A DNA stretch of 7,633 nt, from assembly GCA_000715855.1 (NCBI GenBank), contig KL571319.1, positions 3,749 through 11,381 of the forward strand, written 5' to 3'. This DNA comes from Actinoplanes liguriensis (GTDB lineage: Bacteria; Actinomycetota; Actinomycetes; Mycobacteriales; Micromonosporaceae). The notes beneath the pieces were generated by a model. That model had not been told where the DNA came from, searched no databases, and saw only the letters and a program-made list of their open reading frames with translations. Position 1 is the stretch's first letter. Each line of letters starts with the position of its first letter. A program made the position numbers and the translations under genes. Below are positions 6,697-7,633 of this stretch, piece after piece.

Positions 6697-7071
6697 ATGT
6701 CACCGAGTTCGACAAACGAGGCGCGGTATTCCGGTTATCGCGACGGTTCCGAGCGTTTTCGCAATCCTGACGAGCACGATGCCTGGGCGGCGGCCGAGGC
6801 CATGATGGAACAGGCTCGGGCCATGATGCGTGAGGCCGAGAGCGCGCTGAACCTCTGGAAGACCGGCAAGGAGATGAACCGGCTGCGCTGCGAGCGGCGG
6901 GGCATCAGCCAGACCGATGCGGAGATCCGCTGGTCGGCGACGACGACCGCGAAGAACGCGATCACGAACAACAACTTCTACGTCTCGCTGGCGAGCATGT
7001 ATTACGGCGCGGCGGCGGCGAACTACTCGCGCGCGTTGTATCTGCGCAATCGTGGCGCTGCGCACGTCTGA
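6697..7071 (+). CDS. Unrecognised 124-residue helical protein
   Basis: Family not recognised. The first 25 residues are polar and probably disordered. A long charged, alanine/methionine-rich helix follows at about 26-68, suited to coiled-coil packing, with the repeats AMMEQAR and AMMREAE. A second region at about 71-118 starts ISQTDAEIRWS, contains the polar stretch AKNAITNNNFY, and ends with the small-residue, tyrosine-rich MYYGAAAANYSRALYLR. There is one cysteine (C65), no signal peptide and no clear transmembrane segment. Start and expression are supported by a canonical ribosome binding site 6 bases upstream. It stands alone between a broken toxin and a convergent exported mini-protein gene. 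The two-helix hairpin shape recalls small phage or integrative-element proteins, but that is only an impression; a secretion-associated helical protein is another possibility. Confidence 0.75.
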   Translation: MSPSSTNEARYSGYRDGSERFRNPDEHDAWAAAEAMMEQARAMMREAESALNLWKTGKEMNRLRCERRGISQTDAEIRWSATTTAKNAITNNNFYVSLASMYYGAAAANYSRALYLRNRGAAHV

Positions 7072-7147
7072 GGCGTGGCAAACGACGTACGGAAATAAAA
7101 GCCGGCAAAGCGGAAGTCGCGGCCGGAGCCGGAAGGAACCGCCCTGC
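7072..7147. other. Convergent intergenic gap with GCCGG repeats
   Basis: The gap lies between two tail-to-tail genes. It contains an ATAAAA tract at 7095-7100 followed by three GCCGG units starting at 7101, 7122 and 7128. CCGGC (7102-7106) can pair with GCCGG (7122-7126) around a 15-base loop. The stem is short, so a terminator is possible but not convincing. Confidence 0.25.
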
Positions 7148-7318
7148 CTAGCGGTCGGGGTTGGGCACGTCGTGCTCGGCGACCGGCGTGTTGTCCGGCC
7201 GCGGGGGCGCTGCCTGCGCGGCGCCACCCGGCGCGACCAGCGCCAGACCCAGGACCGCACCGGCCCCGATCAGCTTGAGGCCCTGGAGGGCGACCTGGCG
7301 GCGATCCGACTTCTCCAT
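7148..7318 (-). CDS. 56-residue exported mini-protein with a Tat-like signal peptide
   Basis: Very small secreted protein of no recognised family. The N-region MEKSDRRQVALQGLK carries a twin arginine at R6-R7 followed by Q-V-A, compatible with a relaxed Tat motif. A hydrophobic core at about 16-30 (LIGAGAVLGLALVAP) follows, then GGAAQAAPP, giving a signal peptidase I site after A36 (A-x-A). The predicted mature part is only about 20 residues, acidic-to-neutral, with five prolines and no cysteine. The ATG at 7318 is fixed by AAGGAG (7325-7330, minus strand) six bases upstream, a near-ideal ribosome binding site. It converges on the 124-residue gene and diverges from the CYTH gene. It could be a peptide precursor, a lipid- or wall-associated peptide, or the remnant of a longer exported protein. 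Sec export is an alternative. Confidence 0.72.
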   Translation of the reverse strand: MEKSDRRQVALQGLKLIGAGAVLGLALVAPGGAAQAAPPRPDNTPVAEHDVPNPDR

Positions 7319-7324
7319 GAACAG

Positions 7325-7330
7325 CTCCTT
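7325..7330 (-). promoter_or_regulatory. Ribosome binding site for the exported mini-protein
   Basis: AAGGAG on the minus strand lies 6 bases before the ATG at 7318. It is close to the consensus anti-16S match and is the main evidence that such a short frame is really translated. Confidence 0.8.
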
Positions 7331-7378
7331 AACCTGCGACGGGTCCCCACGATGACAGGGCAACCTGAGGGATCGCTG

Positions 7379-7384
7379 TGTCAA
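7379..7384 (-). promoter_or_regulatory. Candidate -35 box for the exported mini-protein
   Basis: A perfect TTGACA reads on the minus strand from 7384 to 7379, 61 bases before the ATG at 7318. The sequence at the expected -10 position (about 7361-7355) is GC-rich (GCCCTG/CCCTGT) and poor. The box may therefore belong to a promoter that needs an activator, or may be fortuitous. Confidence 0.3.
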
Positions 7385-7412
7385 AGCGCTCCGGCCGGGC
7401 ACCATTGATCGG

Positions 7413-7633
7413 GTGGAGACCGCGACCGAGACCGAACGCAAGTACGACGTACCCGAGACCTTCGAGCTTCCGGACCTGGCCGGTGCGGCGGGCATCGCCA
7501 AGGCCGACGGCGCCGAGACCCACGACCTCGACGCCACCTATTTCGACACCGACGACCTGCGGTTGATGAAAAACCGCCGGACTCTTCGGCGGCGGTCCGG
7601 CGGCCACGACGCCGGCTGGCACCTGAAGACGCC
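7413..7633 (+). CDS. CYTH-domain protein, N-terminal part (cut by window end)
   Basis: The first 73 codons of a CYTH (CyaB/thiamine triphosphatase-like) protein. These are tunnel-fold enzymes that bind triphosphates or polyphosphate with divalent metal. The diagnostic ExExK motif is E6-T-E8-R-K10. It is followed by DATYFDTDDLRLMKN and by a basic strand RTLRRRSGG and WHLKTP, typical of the second and third tunnel strands. Actinobacterial members are often fused to a CHAD domain, but the C-terminus is outside the window. The GTG at 7413 gives the usual spacing to ExExK. No ribosome binding site precedes it, so it may be leaderless, though no clear -10 is visible. It is divergent from the mini-protein gene with 94 bases between the starts. 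Confidence 0.88.
   Translation, partial: METATETERKYDVPETFELPDLAGAAGIAKADGAETHDLDATYFDTDDLRLMKNRRTLRRRSGGHDAGWHLKT

Overview
The window looks like a chromosomal piece of a high-GC actinomycete. Very high GC, strong third-position G/C bias, GTG starts, probable leaderless genes and the protein styles (CYTH, MsrA, RelE/ParE-type toxin) point to that group. The family Micromonosporaceae, for example Actinoplanes, is a guess from protein style only.

Layout. Bases 1-69 hold the last 22 codons of an unidentified plus-strand gene. It meets tail to tail a minus-strand run of four closely spaced genes occupying 77-5162. Read in transcription order these are: a cystathionine gamma-synthase/lyase-type PLP gene that is broken here (5162-4057), an amidase-signature hydrolase (4018-2660), a threonine ammonia-lyase with C-terminal ACT domain (2628-1393), and a zinc-ribbon, membrane-anchored M48 metallopeptidase (1348-77). 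Gaps are 38, 31 and 44 bases, so they could be one transcription unit. Divergent from it, 24 bases away, a plus-strand pair encodes a HIT-family nucleotide-binding protein (5187-5633) and peptide methionine sulfoxide reductase MsrA (5636-6295), followed by a strong hairpin. The divergent gap contains two overlapping back-to-back -10-like boxes set at leaderless distance from both start codons.

From 6296 on the content becomes accessory: a decayed RelE/ParE-type toxin remnant, an unrecognised 124-residue helical protein with an excellent ribosome binding site, a 56-residue exported mini-protein on the minus strand whose predicted mature part is only about 20 residues, and the start of a CYTH-domain protein cut by the window end.

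How the genes relate. The metB-like enzyme and threonine ammonia-lyase both belong to the threonine/homoserine-methionine-isoleucine area of metabolism (a gamma-lyase and the threonine lyase both give 2-oxobutyrate), and MsrA repairs oxidised methionine, so the 1.4-6.3 kb block has a loose amino-acid/sulfur theme. No CRISPR array, transposase, tRNA, rRNA or complete new defence system is visible. The strongest oddities are the internal deletion plus frameshift in the metB-like gene, the symmetric divergent promoter, the broken orphan toxin and the tiny exported protein.
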